This document shows positions 17,268 through 23,550 of a stretch of 24,111 bases of DNA, in pieces. Each line of letters opens with the position of its first letter. The first letter of the stretch is position 1. Both the position numbers and the translations under genes were made by a program. This stretch comes from UBA1049 sp964525815 (GTDB taxonomy: Bacteria > Bacillota > Clostridia > Oscillospirales > CAG-382), in the NCBI GenBank assembly GCA_964525815.1, contig CAZGJQ010000024.1, forward strand, positions 1-24,111, read 5' to 3'. The notes under the pieces are model-generated. The model was not told where the DNA came from. It ran no database searches and worked only from the letters and a program-made list of their open reading frames with translations.

Positions 17268-17276
17268 TGCTATAAT
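17268..17276 (+). promoter_or_regulatory. Extended -10 of the MntR-like gene
   Basis: TGC-TATAAT with no good -35 hexamer; the -35 position falls in the palindrome. This is the pattern of a promoter relying on the extended -10. Confidence 0.65.
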
Positions 17277-17367
17277 ATGGCGCGAGCAATGTTTTGGTTA
17301 CAAAGAAAGAGAAAGCGGCTTAAGCAGAACATTATGCTTCACGAGCACAACCGAAGGGAATGAATAT

Positions 17368-17802
17368 ATGAATAAAAATGGAGATTTCCATACCCTCAAG
17401 GGCTATCAGCAAATGAGCGGCGGAAATTTGACCGCTTCCATGGAGGACTACCTTGAAATGATATACAGGATGCTTAAAACACAGGAGGTCGTACGGGTGA
17501 ATGATTTAGCGGAAAGGCTGAATGTAAGACCGTCCTCCGCTTCAAAAATGGTGCATAGCCTAAATGCGCAGAGGCTTATCCTGTTTGAGAAGTACGGTTA
17601 CATCAGACCTACCGCCAAGGGTCGGATAATGGGTGATTACCTGTTGTACAGGCATGAAGTGCTCAACGAATTTTTATGTCTGATAAATCGCTCCGAGGAT
17701 GAGACCGAGCAGGTGGAAAAAATAGAGCACTTCCTAAATAAAAAAACCATAAGCAATATAAAAAGAGCAACGGAAGCATTGAAAAACAAGCCTTGCAAGT
17801 AA
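17368..17802 (+). CDS. mntR: MntR/DtxR-family metalloregulator
   Basis: A 144-residue regulator with an N-terminal winged helix (SMEDYLEMIY...VRPSSASKMVHSL) and a helical metal-binding/dimerisation domain. All six metal ligands of Bacillus MntR can be placed: Asp27, Glu30, His96 (YRHE), Glu117, Glu120 and His121 (VEKIEH). There is no C-terminal SH3 domain, as in MntR and unlike DtxR/IdeR. Start ATG 17368 has GAAGGGA at 17353-17359; a longer in-frame extension reaches into the operator palindrome and is rejected. Divergent from the CDF gene; expected to sense manganese and act at the 17249-17265 palindrome. The gene name is by family and not by tested function. Confidence 0.88.
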   Translation: MNKNGDFHTLKGYQQMSGGNLTASMEDYLEMIYRMLKTQEVVRVNDLAERLNVRPSSASKMVHSLNAQRLILFEKYGYIRPTAKGRIMGDYLLYRHEVLNEFLCLINRSEDETEQVEKIEHFLNKKTISNIKRATEALKNKPCK

Positions 17803-17804
17803 AT

Positions 17805-17830
17805 AAAGCAGCAAGCTTGCTCTTTTTCTT
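17805..17830 (+). terminator. Terminator of the MntR-like gene, probably bidirectional
   Basis: AAAG-c-AGCA / TGCT-CTTT hairpin around AGCT, followed by TTTTTCTT. On the minus strand the same hairpin is followed by GCTTTATTT and may end the convergent dockerin/DUF4855 gene. Confidence 0.75.
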
Positions 17831-17840
17831 GTGTGCTTTC

Positions 17841-19808
17841 TTAAGGATGAAGGCAATAGGTACCGAGGAAATGGCGTTTTATTTTGAGATAATCCTTTGC
17901 GGTGGGTAGGAGAGTATTCTCAATACAAGCTGCTTTGAGCTGCGTTTCGGTAAGCGTGTATGTTCCGAGATAAGCTCTTTTTGTGAGGAGAAAGTCAGCC
18001 GAGCTTATATTACCGTCTCCGTTCACATCCCCCTTTACTACAATGGTGTACTCCTTACCGTAATAATCCATATTCACTCCTGTGGCGATAAGAGGAACCC
18101 CCTCTATTTGCTCTCCTTGCTTAATTATTATAAATCGGTCATCATCGTCAAAAGCGGGAATATAGGTCGAATATGTTCCTTTGAGGAAGCTGTAGGTTAA
18201 CTCATAGCCCTCTCTACCCTGACCGCTTGAATATGCACAATTATAATAAACACCCGGACCCCCGTCCTGATAAAATATGGTCAAACCGTTTTCCATCAAA
18301 CCGTTTATATAGGCGGAATGTATATATTTTTTATATCTATATAACCCTTCAGGATCGTACATAAGGCGACCGCTTGTTTCTATCTCCATTCCGAGCCCGT
18401 ATTTTTTTGCCATCATAAGAGAATCATCTACAACCGAAGGAAGTTTTTCTCCTATAACATTACTGCCCTGACCGATAAAGGCATAACCGCTTTGCAATAC
18501 TGCCGCATCAAAACCAAGCTCCTCCCAGGTCTCAAACCCCGAGGCTAAGTAATACGGTATCCATATGGAGGAGTATCCTTTTTCTCGTGCATATGTCGTA
18601 AAACTTTTTATCAGTGCATCCTCATAATTTGATGAATGGTACGGAACAAGCTCATGATGCCAATAAAAACCGTTTAGCTGTATGTTTTCGAGACCTGCAG
18701 AAGCAAAGGCTGCTATAACCGAGTCAATAAACCATTTTATTATCCTTACCCTTCCTGCGAGGTCGTTTGGCACTACGGTTTGTCCGTCAATGACTCCGAA
18801 AGAGGAAGAAGAAATATTTATGTAAGGAACCGATATATAAACAGAGTATGTGTAATCTCTACCAAGATTGAACTGTTCTTTATAATCACCCACAAGCCTG
18901 TTCAATGCGGTCAGGTTTATATTATCATTTGCACCTATAACGTTGTCTAAATAGTATTGCCATCCGTTTTTATGGCTGAAGCTGCCCTCTGTGCTTCCTG
19001 GGTCAATGGGGAGAAACAGCATGCTTTCAAACATTGTATCGACGGGTAACCCGTTTTTGTCCACATAAGCAAAATAGGGTAGTAGTTCCTCATAAGTGTT
19101 CATTCCTATTTCAGATATTCTTCCCCTGACATACTTTCCGCAATACATAAGTAATATGTTATGTAGCCCGTCTACATCGGTTGCGAGAGAGTTCCTGTAT
19201 TCCGTAGTCGGGTCGGAAGGAACACTGTCTCCTACTCCCGAGTTCTGCAAGCCAAAAACCTCGATTTCATCGGTGTATGTCCATACATCGCTGGAAAAGA
19301 CAATGCGAACATATCTTGCTCTATAGTATTTACCAAAGTCTATTTCATTAGTTATTCTTTTTGTACCTCCCTGTGTAATGGAATTCTTAACAAACAGGCT
19401 CCCGACCGTTCCGAAATTTACTCCGTCTTCCGAAACAGAGGCATGCAAATATCTTGATGTGTAGATTCCCATAGCCTTCGCTTGTAGTTGACCGAGTTTA
19501 ACATCCTTAACGGCGCACATCCCGCCCAAATCCACGGTTATGATAATGCTTGTGCCTCTGTAAAGAATGAGCCAATTGTCGTCGTCCTCACTTGCGGCAG
19601 CTCTTTTTCCGTCCGTGAGCTTATTAACCGTGTCATCCTGTACCAGTAAAGGGAAGCCGTTTTCGATAGGACTCTCGTACTCTATTGTGTAGTTTTTACT
19701 TAGGGCGAGGTTAATATCAGACAGTGCTTCTCCGTTTATCAAGAATGGCATTAAAAACGAATTTATAGCCAAAACGACAAATAAAACAATGCTCAGCAAT
19801 CTTTTCAT
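17841..19808 (-). CDS. Secreted discoidin-like + DUF4855 protein with C-terminal dockerin
   Basis: A 655-residue exoprotein: signal peptide about 1-28, discoidin-like domain about 31-187 (INLALSKNYTIEYES to DEIEVFGLQ), DUF4855 domain about 217-545, a short linker, and a type I dockerin about 592-652. The first dockerin loop DVNGDGNISSAD is intact; the second (ending PTAKD) has lost its calcium ligands but keeps the helix DYLKIKRHFLGTY, as in the glucosaminidase dockerin. Candidate acid residues matching the plus-strand DUF4855 protein are Glu386 (FYWHHE) and Glu475 (MEIE). It should bind a cohesin; none is visible here. ATG at 19808 is chosen for the clean signal peptide; a 17-codon upstream extension is hydrophobic but lacks support. 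A likely glycan-active enzyme, activity unproven. Confidence 0.86.
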   Translation of the reverse strand: MKRLLSIVLFVVLAINSFLMPFLINGEALSDINLALSKNYTIEYESPIENGFPLLVQDDTVNKLTDGKRAAASEDDDNWLILYRGTSIIITVDLGGMCAVKDVKLGQLQAKAMGIYTSRYLHASVSEDGVNFGTVGSLFVKNSITQGGTKRITNEIDFGKYYRARYVRIVFSSDVWTYTDEIEVFGLQNSGVGDSVPSDPTTEYRNSLATDVDGLHNILLMYCGKYVRGRISEIGMNTYEELLPYFAYVDKNGLPVDTMFESMLFLPIDPGSTEGSFSHKNGWQYYLDNVIGANDNINLTALNRLVGDYKEQFNLGRDYTYSVYISVPYINISSSSFGVIDGQTVVPNDLAGRVRIIKWFIDSVIAAFASAGLENIQLNGFYWHHELVPYHSSNYEDALIKSFTTYAREKGYSSIWIPYYLASGFETWEELGFDAAVLQSGYAFIGQGSNVIGEKLPSVVDDSLMMAKKYGLGMEIETSGRLMYDPEGLYRYKKYIHSAYINGLMENGLTIFYQDGGPGVYYNCAYSSGQGREGYELTYSFLKGTYSTYIPAFDDDDRFIIIKQGEQIEGVPLIATGVNMDYYGKEYTIVVKGDVNGDGNISSADFLLTKRAYLGTYTLTETQLKAACIENTLLPTAKDYLKIKRHFLGTYCLHP

Positions 19809-19847
19809 CAGCTCACACACCTTTATATTTATGTTAATTATACATAT

Positions 19848-19875
19848 ATTATAGAGCAAATTATAAATAAGTCAA
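19848..19875 (-). promoter_or_regulatory. Promoter of the dockerin/DUF4855 gene
   Basis: On the minus strand TTGACT (19875-19870), 16-bp spacer, TATAAT (19853-19848), about 40 bp upstream of the ATG. Confidence 0.8.
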
Positions 19876-19896
19876 ATATAATCTAATTATAAAGAA

Positions 19897-19932
19897 GAGC
19901 ATATTCGAACCATTAGCGGTTCGGATATGCTC
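19897..19932 (-). terminator. Terminator of the L25 gene
   Basis: 15-bp stem (arms 19897-19911 and 19918-19932, one G-T mismatch) with a 6-base loop. On the minus strand it is followed by TTCTTTATAATT. Confidence 0.85.
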
Positions 19933-19957
19933 ATAATTATATGCTTGGCGAAAAGTA

Positions 19958-20584
19958 TTATGCCTCCGGTTCTTCTTCTGTGGCAGGCTGCTCAGAATCA
20001 GCAGGAGCTTCCGCTGCTTCCTCCTCCGGTTCATCCTCTGCAATTTCCTTACGAGCCGAAATGGATACCACCACGGTTTCGGGTGCATTCTGAACCTCAA
20101 TCGCTTCGTTAGAGAAAAGATCAAGATCCGCAACCGTTATGCTGTCCCCGACTTGCTTACCCTCGAGATTAATCTCGATTTTTTCCACAAGGTCGGCGGG
20201 AAGCGCTCTGTAAGCGATTTCATAAAGTGACTGCTGAACAATTCCGTCAATCCTCTCATCGTTCACCAATACAATATGTGCAATGCTGGAGACCTTCTCT
20301 CCGGCGGTCATTGCCTGAAAGCACAGATGCTCAATGCGTCCGGAACCGGGTGTAAAGGAAACCTCCTTGAGCAACGCCATGTATTTTTTTCTCCCGATCA
20401 TTAAATCAAGTGTGGAGCCGACAGAGTTTGATTTTAGGAACTGCCTCACCTCACCAATGGGAATTTGTATGCTAATGGACTCCTCAAGGTGCTTTCCGTA
20501 TAAAACGGCGGGGATGATACCCTCTCTTCTGAGTTGCTTTCCTTTTGCTTTAGCATCGCGGACTTTTGATTTTAAAGTAGACAT
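19958..20584 (-). CDS. rplY: Ribosomal protein bL25, Ctc type
   Basis: A 208-residue long-form bL25 (general stress protein Ctc type). The N-terminal 5S rRNA-binding domain covers about 1-90 (KGKQLRREGIIPAVLYGKHLE), followed by the TL5/Ctc beta domain to about 180 (PADLVEKIEINLEGKQVGDSI) and an acidic Ala/Glu/Pro tail about 183-208. It binds 5S rRNA in the large subunit. ATG at 20584 has AGAGGT just upstream (20590-20595 on the plus strand). It is monocistronic, with its own promoter and a strong terminator. In Bacillus the orthologue is stress-induced, but no sigma-B-like promoter is evident here; the one seen is of sigma-A type. Confidence 0.94.
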   Translation of the reverse strand: MSTLKSKVRDAKAKGKQLRREGIIPAVLYGKHLEESISIQIPIGEVRQFLKSNSVGSTLDLMIGRKKYMALLKEVSFTPGSGRIEHLCFQAMTAGEKVSSIAHIVLVNDERIDGIVQQSLYEIAYRALPADLVEKIEINLEGKQVGDSITVADLDLFSNEAIEVQNAPETVVVSISARKEIAEDEPEEEAAEAPADSEQPATEEEPEA

Positions 20585-20677
20585 AGCTTACCTCTTTACT
20601 CCTTTTATGTACCCTGCAACGGTATGCCGTGCTGCGACAAGCCGAAAAAAGGCACTTTGAAAAAATAGTGTTTTAAT

Positions 20678-20706
20678 ATTTTACCATAAAATACAGCCAT
20701 TTACAA
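20678..20706 (-). promoter_or_regulatory. Promoter of the L25 gene
   Basis: Minus strand TTGTAA (20706-20701), 17-bp spacer, TAAAAT (20683-20678); leader about 90 nt. Confidence 0.7.
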
Positions 20707-21057
20707 CCCCTGAGCCGAAAAGATAAATAAAAAAGCAGTTAATTTGTGCTTTTTGTGCGACGAATACTAAAACAACATGCGCATCCGTGAGGAAATGTCG
20801 CAAAAACTCACTTTATGCAGCTCAAAAAGTCGAAAAAACCCATTTAATCAAATATTCTGCGTCATGTTTGAAGGATACATAAAACGCACAGAAACAGAGG
20901 GGAAAGCGAACAACCGTTTGTTTACATAATGATAAATAGGAAGAATCATTTATTGACGAAATCATGGCAAAAACACAACTGCTTGTGTATTTTTGTTATA
21001 CTTGACATAATATCACACAATTGAATAAAAAAAATTATAAAAAATATAAAAAAGCTA
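20707..21057. other. Non-coding AT-rich region between divergent L25 and mraZ
   Basis: No convincing gene in about 350 bp. It contains a TTGACA at 21002-21007 with no clear -10 at the right distance, a weak AATGAT/ATCATT inverted repeat near 20930-20955, and an A/T-rich run at about 21027-21053 that could serve as an UP element for the mraZ promoter. Confidence 0.6.
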
Positions 21058-21086
21058 TTGCAAAATACAGCAGCACATATTATAAT
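21058..21086 (+). promoter_or_regulatory. Promoter of the mraZ operon
   Basis: TTGCAA at 21058-21063, 17-bp spacer, perfect TATAAT at 21081-21086, with an A-tract UP-like region upstream and the MraZ boxes directly downstream. Confidence 0.78.
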
Positions 21087-21097
21087 AAAGTCATCGG

Positions 21098-21127
21098 GTG
21101 GGAGAAAGTGGTACTCAGGGGAAGTAA
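21098..21127 (+). promoter_or_regulatory. Three phased MraZ boxes
   Basis: GTGGGAGAAA, GTGGTACTCA and GGGGAAGTAA in direct succession, giving GTGG-like cores every 10 bp (one helical turn). MraZ is known to bind tandem TGGG/GTGG repeats at its own promoter, and these begin about 12 bp after the -10. Confidence 0.85.
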
Positions 21128-21136
21128 ATCCCATAA

Positions 21137-21158
21137 ATTACCATTATATTACCATTTT
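21137..21158 (+). repeat. 11-bp direct repeat in the mraZ leader
   Basis: ATTACCATTAT (21137-21147) followed by ATTACCATTTT (21148-21158). The complement contains AATGGTAAT, so these may be MraZ-like half-sites in the reverse sense, at 11-bp rather than 10-bp spacing. Confidence 0.6.
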
Positions 21159-21209
21159 AGACCAATTTTGTATCAAAAACAAAAAACAGAAGGAAAGGAC
21201 GGGACGAAT

Positions 21210-21629
21210 ATGTTCTACGGTGAATACAGACATACAATAGACGCCAAGGGCAGATTATTCATTCCCGTCAAGCTTCGGGATGAGTTAGGGGACAGGTTCA
21301 TGCTTTCCAGAGGACTGGACAAGTGTGTATGCATTTATCCCATGACTGCCTGGAACGAGTTCACCGACCGGCTGGAGAAGCTGCCTATCGCAAAAGAAAG
21401 AAGGGTAAGGCGTTATTTTTACTCGGGAGCATATGAGTGCAGCTTAGATGCACAGGGCAGGGTTGTTTTGTCGCAGATGTACCGGGATTTTGCCTTTCTT
21501 GAAAAGGATGTAGTAATCGTGGGTAACCGAAGTCATCTCGAGGTATGGAGCTCGGACGCATGGGATGCCGAGCAGGAATTCATCAGCAACGAGGACATAA
21601 CCAACGAGCTGGTAGAGCTGGACTTTTAG
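21210..21629 (+). CDS. mraZ: Transcriptional regulator MraZ
   Basis: A 139-residue protein with the two MraZ/AbrB-type repeats: first DAKGRLFIPVKLRDEL (about 11-26), second DAQGRVVLSQMYRDF (about 80-94). It forms rings that bind the repeats at 21098-21127 and controls the division and cell-wall cluster. ATG 21210 gives the conserved N-terminus MFYGEYRHTID and has AAAGGA at 21194-21199; the frame is open for 63 further codons upstream, but that stretch covers the operators and is not conserved-looking protein. It lies 3 bp from rsmH. Confidence 0.95.
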   Translation: MFYGEYRHTIDAKGRLFIPVKLRDELGDRFMLSRGLDKCVCIYPMTAWNEFTDRLEKLPIAKERRVRRYFYSGAYECSLDAQGRVVLSQMYRDFAFLEKDVVIVGNRSHLEVWSSDAWDAEQEFISNEDITNELVELDF

Positions 21630-21632
21630 CAT

Positions 21633-22568
21633 ATGGAGTATAAACATTACCCTGTTATGCAAAAAGAGGTCATGGATGCGCTTGCAATTAAGCCGGACGG
21701 TGTTTACTGCGACTGCACATTAGGCGGGGGCGGTCATTCGAGGTTGATTCTGAATAACCTTTCGGAACAGGGGAGACTTATTTCTATCGACCGGGATATC
21801 GCCGCCATAGAAAATGCCCGGCAAAGCATAAATGATAACAGGCTCTTGCTTGTAAAGGATAACTACATAAATATTGACAACGCAATAAAGGATAACGGAT
21901 TCACGGCTGTTGACGGAATACTTATGGATCTCGGCGTATCCTCCTATCAACTGGATAATGCCGACCGGGGGTTTTCCTATATGAGGGACGCGCCGCTCGA
22001 CATGAGGATGGACGAGTCACAAAGGATTACCGCATATGACATCGTTAACGGTTACGAGGAAAACGAGCTTGTAAGGATTCTTTTTGAATATGGTGAGGAG
22101 CGGTTTGCAAGACGCATTGCAAGAAGGATTACGGCGGAAAGACAGAATAATCCGATACAAAGCACCGCAGAGCTTGCCGCAATAATAGATTCTGCCATAC
22201 AGCCAAAGAGCAAAAAAGAGGGCGGACACCCTGCAAAGCGCAGCTTTCAGGCATTGCGTATCGAGGTTAACGGGGAGCTTGACGCTGTCGGACAAGCCAT
22301 AGAGAAGGGTGTTTCTCTGCTGAACGAGGGGGGAAGGATTGCGGTGATAAGCTTTCACTCCCTTGAGGACAGAATCGTAAAAACAGTATTTAACCGGCTT
22401 TATTCCCCCTGCACCTGTCCGAGAGATTTTCCGGTTTGTACGTGTGGGAAGAAGCCGTTGGTAAAAATTATAAACAAAAAGGTTATTACTCCGAGTGAAG
22501 AGGAGTTAAGGGAAAACACCCGTTCACACAGTGCTAAGCTCAGGGTGGCGGAAAAAATTACGGGTTAA
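21633..22568 (+). CDS. rsmH: 16S rRNA m4C1402 methyltransferase RsmH
   Basis: A 311-residue protein of full family length. The SAM-binding motif DCTLGGGGHS lies at about 27-36, followed by ISIDRD, LMDLGVSSYQLD, RGFSYMRDAPLDMRMD and, near the C-terminus, VISFHSLEDRIVK and the Cys-rich CTCPRDFPVCTCGKK typical of the family. It methylates N4 of C1402 in 16S rRNA. The start is only 3 bp after the mraZ stop, with a weak ribosome site, so translation is probably coupled to mraZ. Confidence 0.97.
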   Translation: MEYKHYPVMQKEVMDALAIKPDGVYCDCTLGGGGHSRLILNNLSEQGRLISIDRDIAAIENARQSINDNRLLLVKDNYINIDNAIKDNGFTAVDGILMDLGVSSYQLDNADRGFSYMRDAPLDMRMDESQRITAYDIVNGYEENELVRILFEYGEERFARRIARRITAERQNNPIQSTAELAAIIDSAIQPKSKKEGGHPAKRSFQALRIEVNGELDAVGQAIEKGVSLLNEGGRIAVISFHSLEDRIVKTVFNRLYSPCTCPRDFPVCTCGKKPLVKIINKKVITPSEEELRENTRSHSAKLRVAEKITG

Positions 22569-22602
22569 ATGTAAACGGGATATTATTAAGAAGGGAAAGA
22601 AA

Positions 22603-23259
22603 ATGAAAGATCGCAGGAGCACTAACACAGGCAAGCCGGACTCAAAATCGAAAAAAGCGGTATCTGCACGAAAAAGCATGAATCCCGCACCCAAAAAAAC
22701 CTCCGCGCAGCAGCGTCAAAGCGGCGTTTCGCAAAGCGTCGGAGCCAAACAGGTGATTCCGCAGAACGCTTCAAAGCTCGCTCGGAAAAAAAGAACGGGT
22801 CCTGTTGTAGGCATGAAAGGGAGTAAGCCCTCCTCTCTGCGAGCCGTTAGAAATCCTAAGATAGTTACCATACGCAAAAAAGAGAAATCGCCCTTCCCCA
22901 CATCGGTTGTTTTTACCTCCATAATTGTTACTGTTTTGTTTCTTTTTATGATGATGAATTATGCCGAAATAGATAAGTATAACAGCGAAATCGGGAGGCT
23001 TGAAGCAAGGATTACAAAACTGAAAAATGAGGAGCATGACCTGGGTATCAGGCTTGACAAAAAGGACAATCTTGTGTATATTGAAGAGTATGCTACCAAC
23101 GAACTCGGGATGGTTAAAGCAGAGACCCTCCCCCGTGAATATGTAAGCCTGCTGCCTCCCGACAGAAGTGAGATAATCAAGTATGAGGACGGTGAGGAAG
23201 GCGGCTTCGGGTTCCTGCTTGCGGGTATTGGCGAGGTTCTCAGCGATTTCATGAAATAG
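22603..23259 (+). CDS. ftsL: Cell division protein FtsL
   Basis: A 218-residue bitopic protein in the ftsL position. It has a long, very basic Ser/Lys/Gln-rich cytoplasmic tail (1-99), one membrane helix (about 101-119, SVVFTSIIVTVLFLFMMMN) and an extracellular coiled coil (about 123-168, EIGRLEARITKLKNEEHDL) with a NELGM motif of the septum-initiator fold, then a short C-terminal tail. It would bind the DivIC/FtsB partner and the class B PBP at the septum. FtsL is poorly conserved, so the call rests on topology, coiled coil and position. ATG 22603 with AAGGGA at 22591-22596; an upstream in-frame extension overlaps rsmH and is not needed. The N-terminal tail is longer than usual. Confidence 0.87.
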   Translation: MKDRRSTNTGKPDSKSKKAVSARKSMNPAPKKTSAQQRQSGVSQSVGAKQVIPQNASKLARKKRTGPVVGMKGSKPSSLRAVRNPKIVTIRKKEKSPFPTSVVFTSIIVTVLFLFMMMNYAEIDKYNSEIGRLEARITKLKNEEHDLGIRLDKKDNLVYIEEYATNELGMVKAETLPREYVSLLPPDRSEIIKYEDGEEGGFGFLLAGIGEVLSDFMK

Positions 23260-23550
23260 AATACATATAAAGCATGAAATTCTTTAAGCAGCGTAAACGT
23301 TTTGCCTTCAGGTAGTGTATCTTCGGTATTTTTTCGGACTGATTTAAATATATTGGTTATCGGGAGGCAGCCGAGATGCTAACCCCGACAAAAACACGCC
23401 TTCGGGTTTTATTCGACGCAGCCTTTGGTGTCGGCAGGCAAATCGCTTTGTTCTGCTGCTGTCAAAAGCAGCAACGAAGGAGCTTTGAAGGCGTTATTGT
23501 TTTAAGCACGGCGGCAAATCGAATGTGATTCATTGAAGGGACTGTTTTCA
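23260..23550 (+). other. Unexplained structured gap between ftsL and the PBP gene
   Basis: About 290 bp where cell-wall clusters are usually compact. It holds a GGTTA-TCGG...CCGA...TAACC stem (23355-23384 region) with a GGGAGG site inside; CCGACA/TGTCGG (23385-23390, 23429-23434); a CC-UUCG-GG tetraloop hairpin flanked by AAAAC/GTTTT (23391-23410); a TGCTGC/GCAGCA hairpin (about 23453-23472); and a long-range pairing ACGCCTTC/GAAGGCGT (23396-23403, 23487-23494). Some of these exclude one another. No known RNA class is recognised. Confidence 0.6.
23376..23528 (+). CDS. Possible small ORF of 50 residues
   Basis: ATG with GGGAGG at 23362-23367 and 8-bp spacing opens a 50-codon frame ending at 23528. 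The product starts MLTPTKTRLRVLFDAAFGVG, contains CCCQKQQRR and has no recognised domain. It lies wholly in the structured gap between ftsL and the PBP gene, and the base pairing there could be the real signal. It may be an upstream ORF/leader or chance. Confidence 0.3.
   Translation: MLTPTKTRLRVLFDAAFGVGRQIALFCCCQKQQRRSFEGVIVLSTAANRM

Noticed and set aside
17257..17367. 37-codon extension of the MntR-like protein
   Set aside because: Begins inside the operator palindrome upstream of the -10; cannot be translated from the promoter seen.
21021..21209. 63-codon N-terminal extension of MraZ
   Set aside because: It would code the promoter and the MraZ boxes; the family start is MFYGEY and has its own ribosome site.
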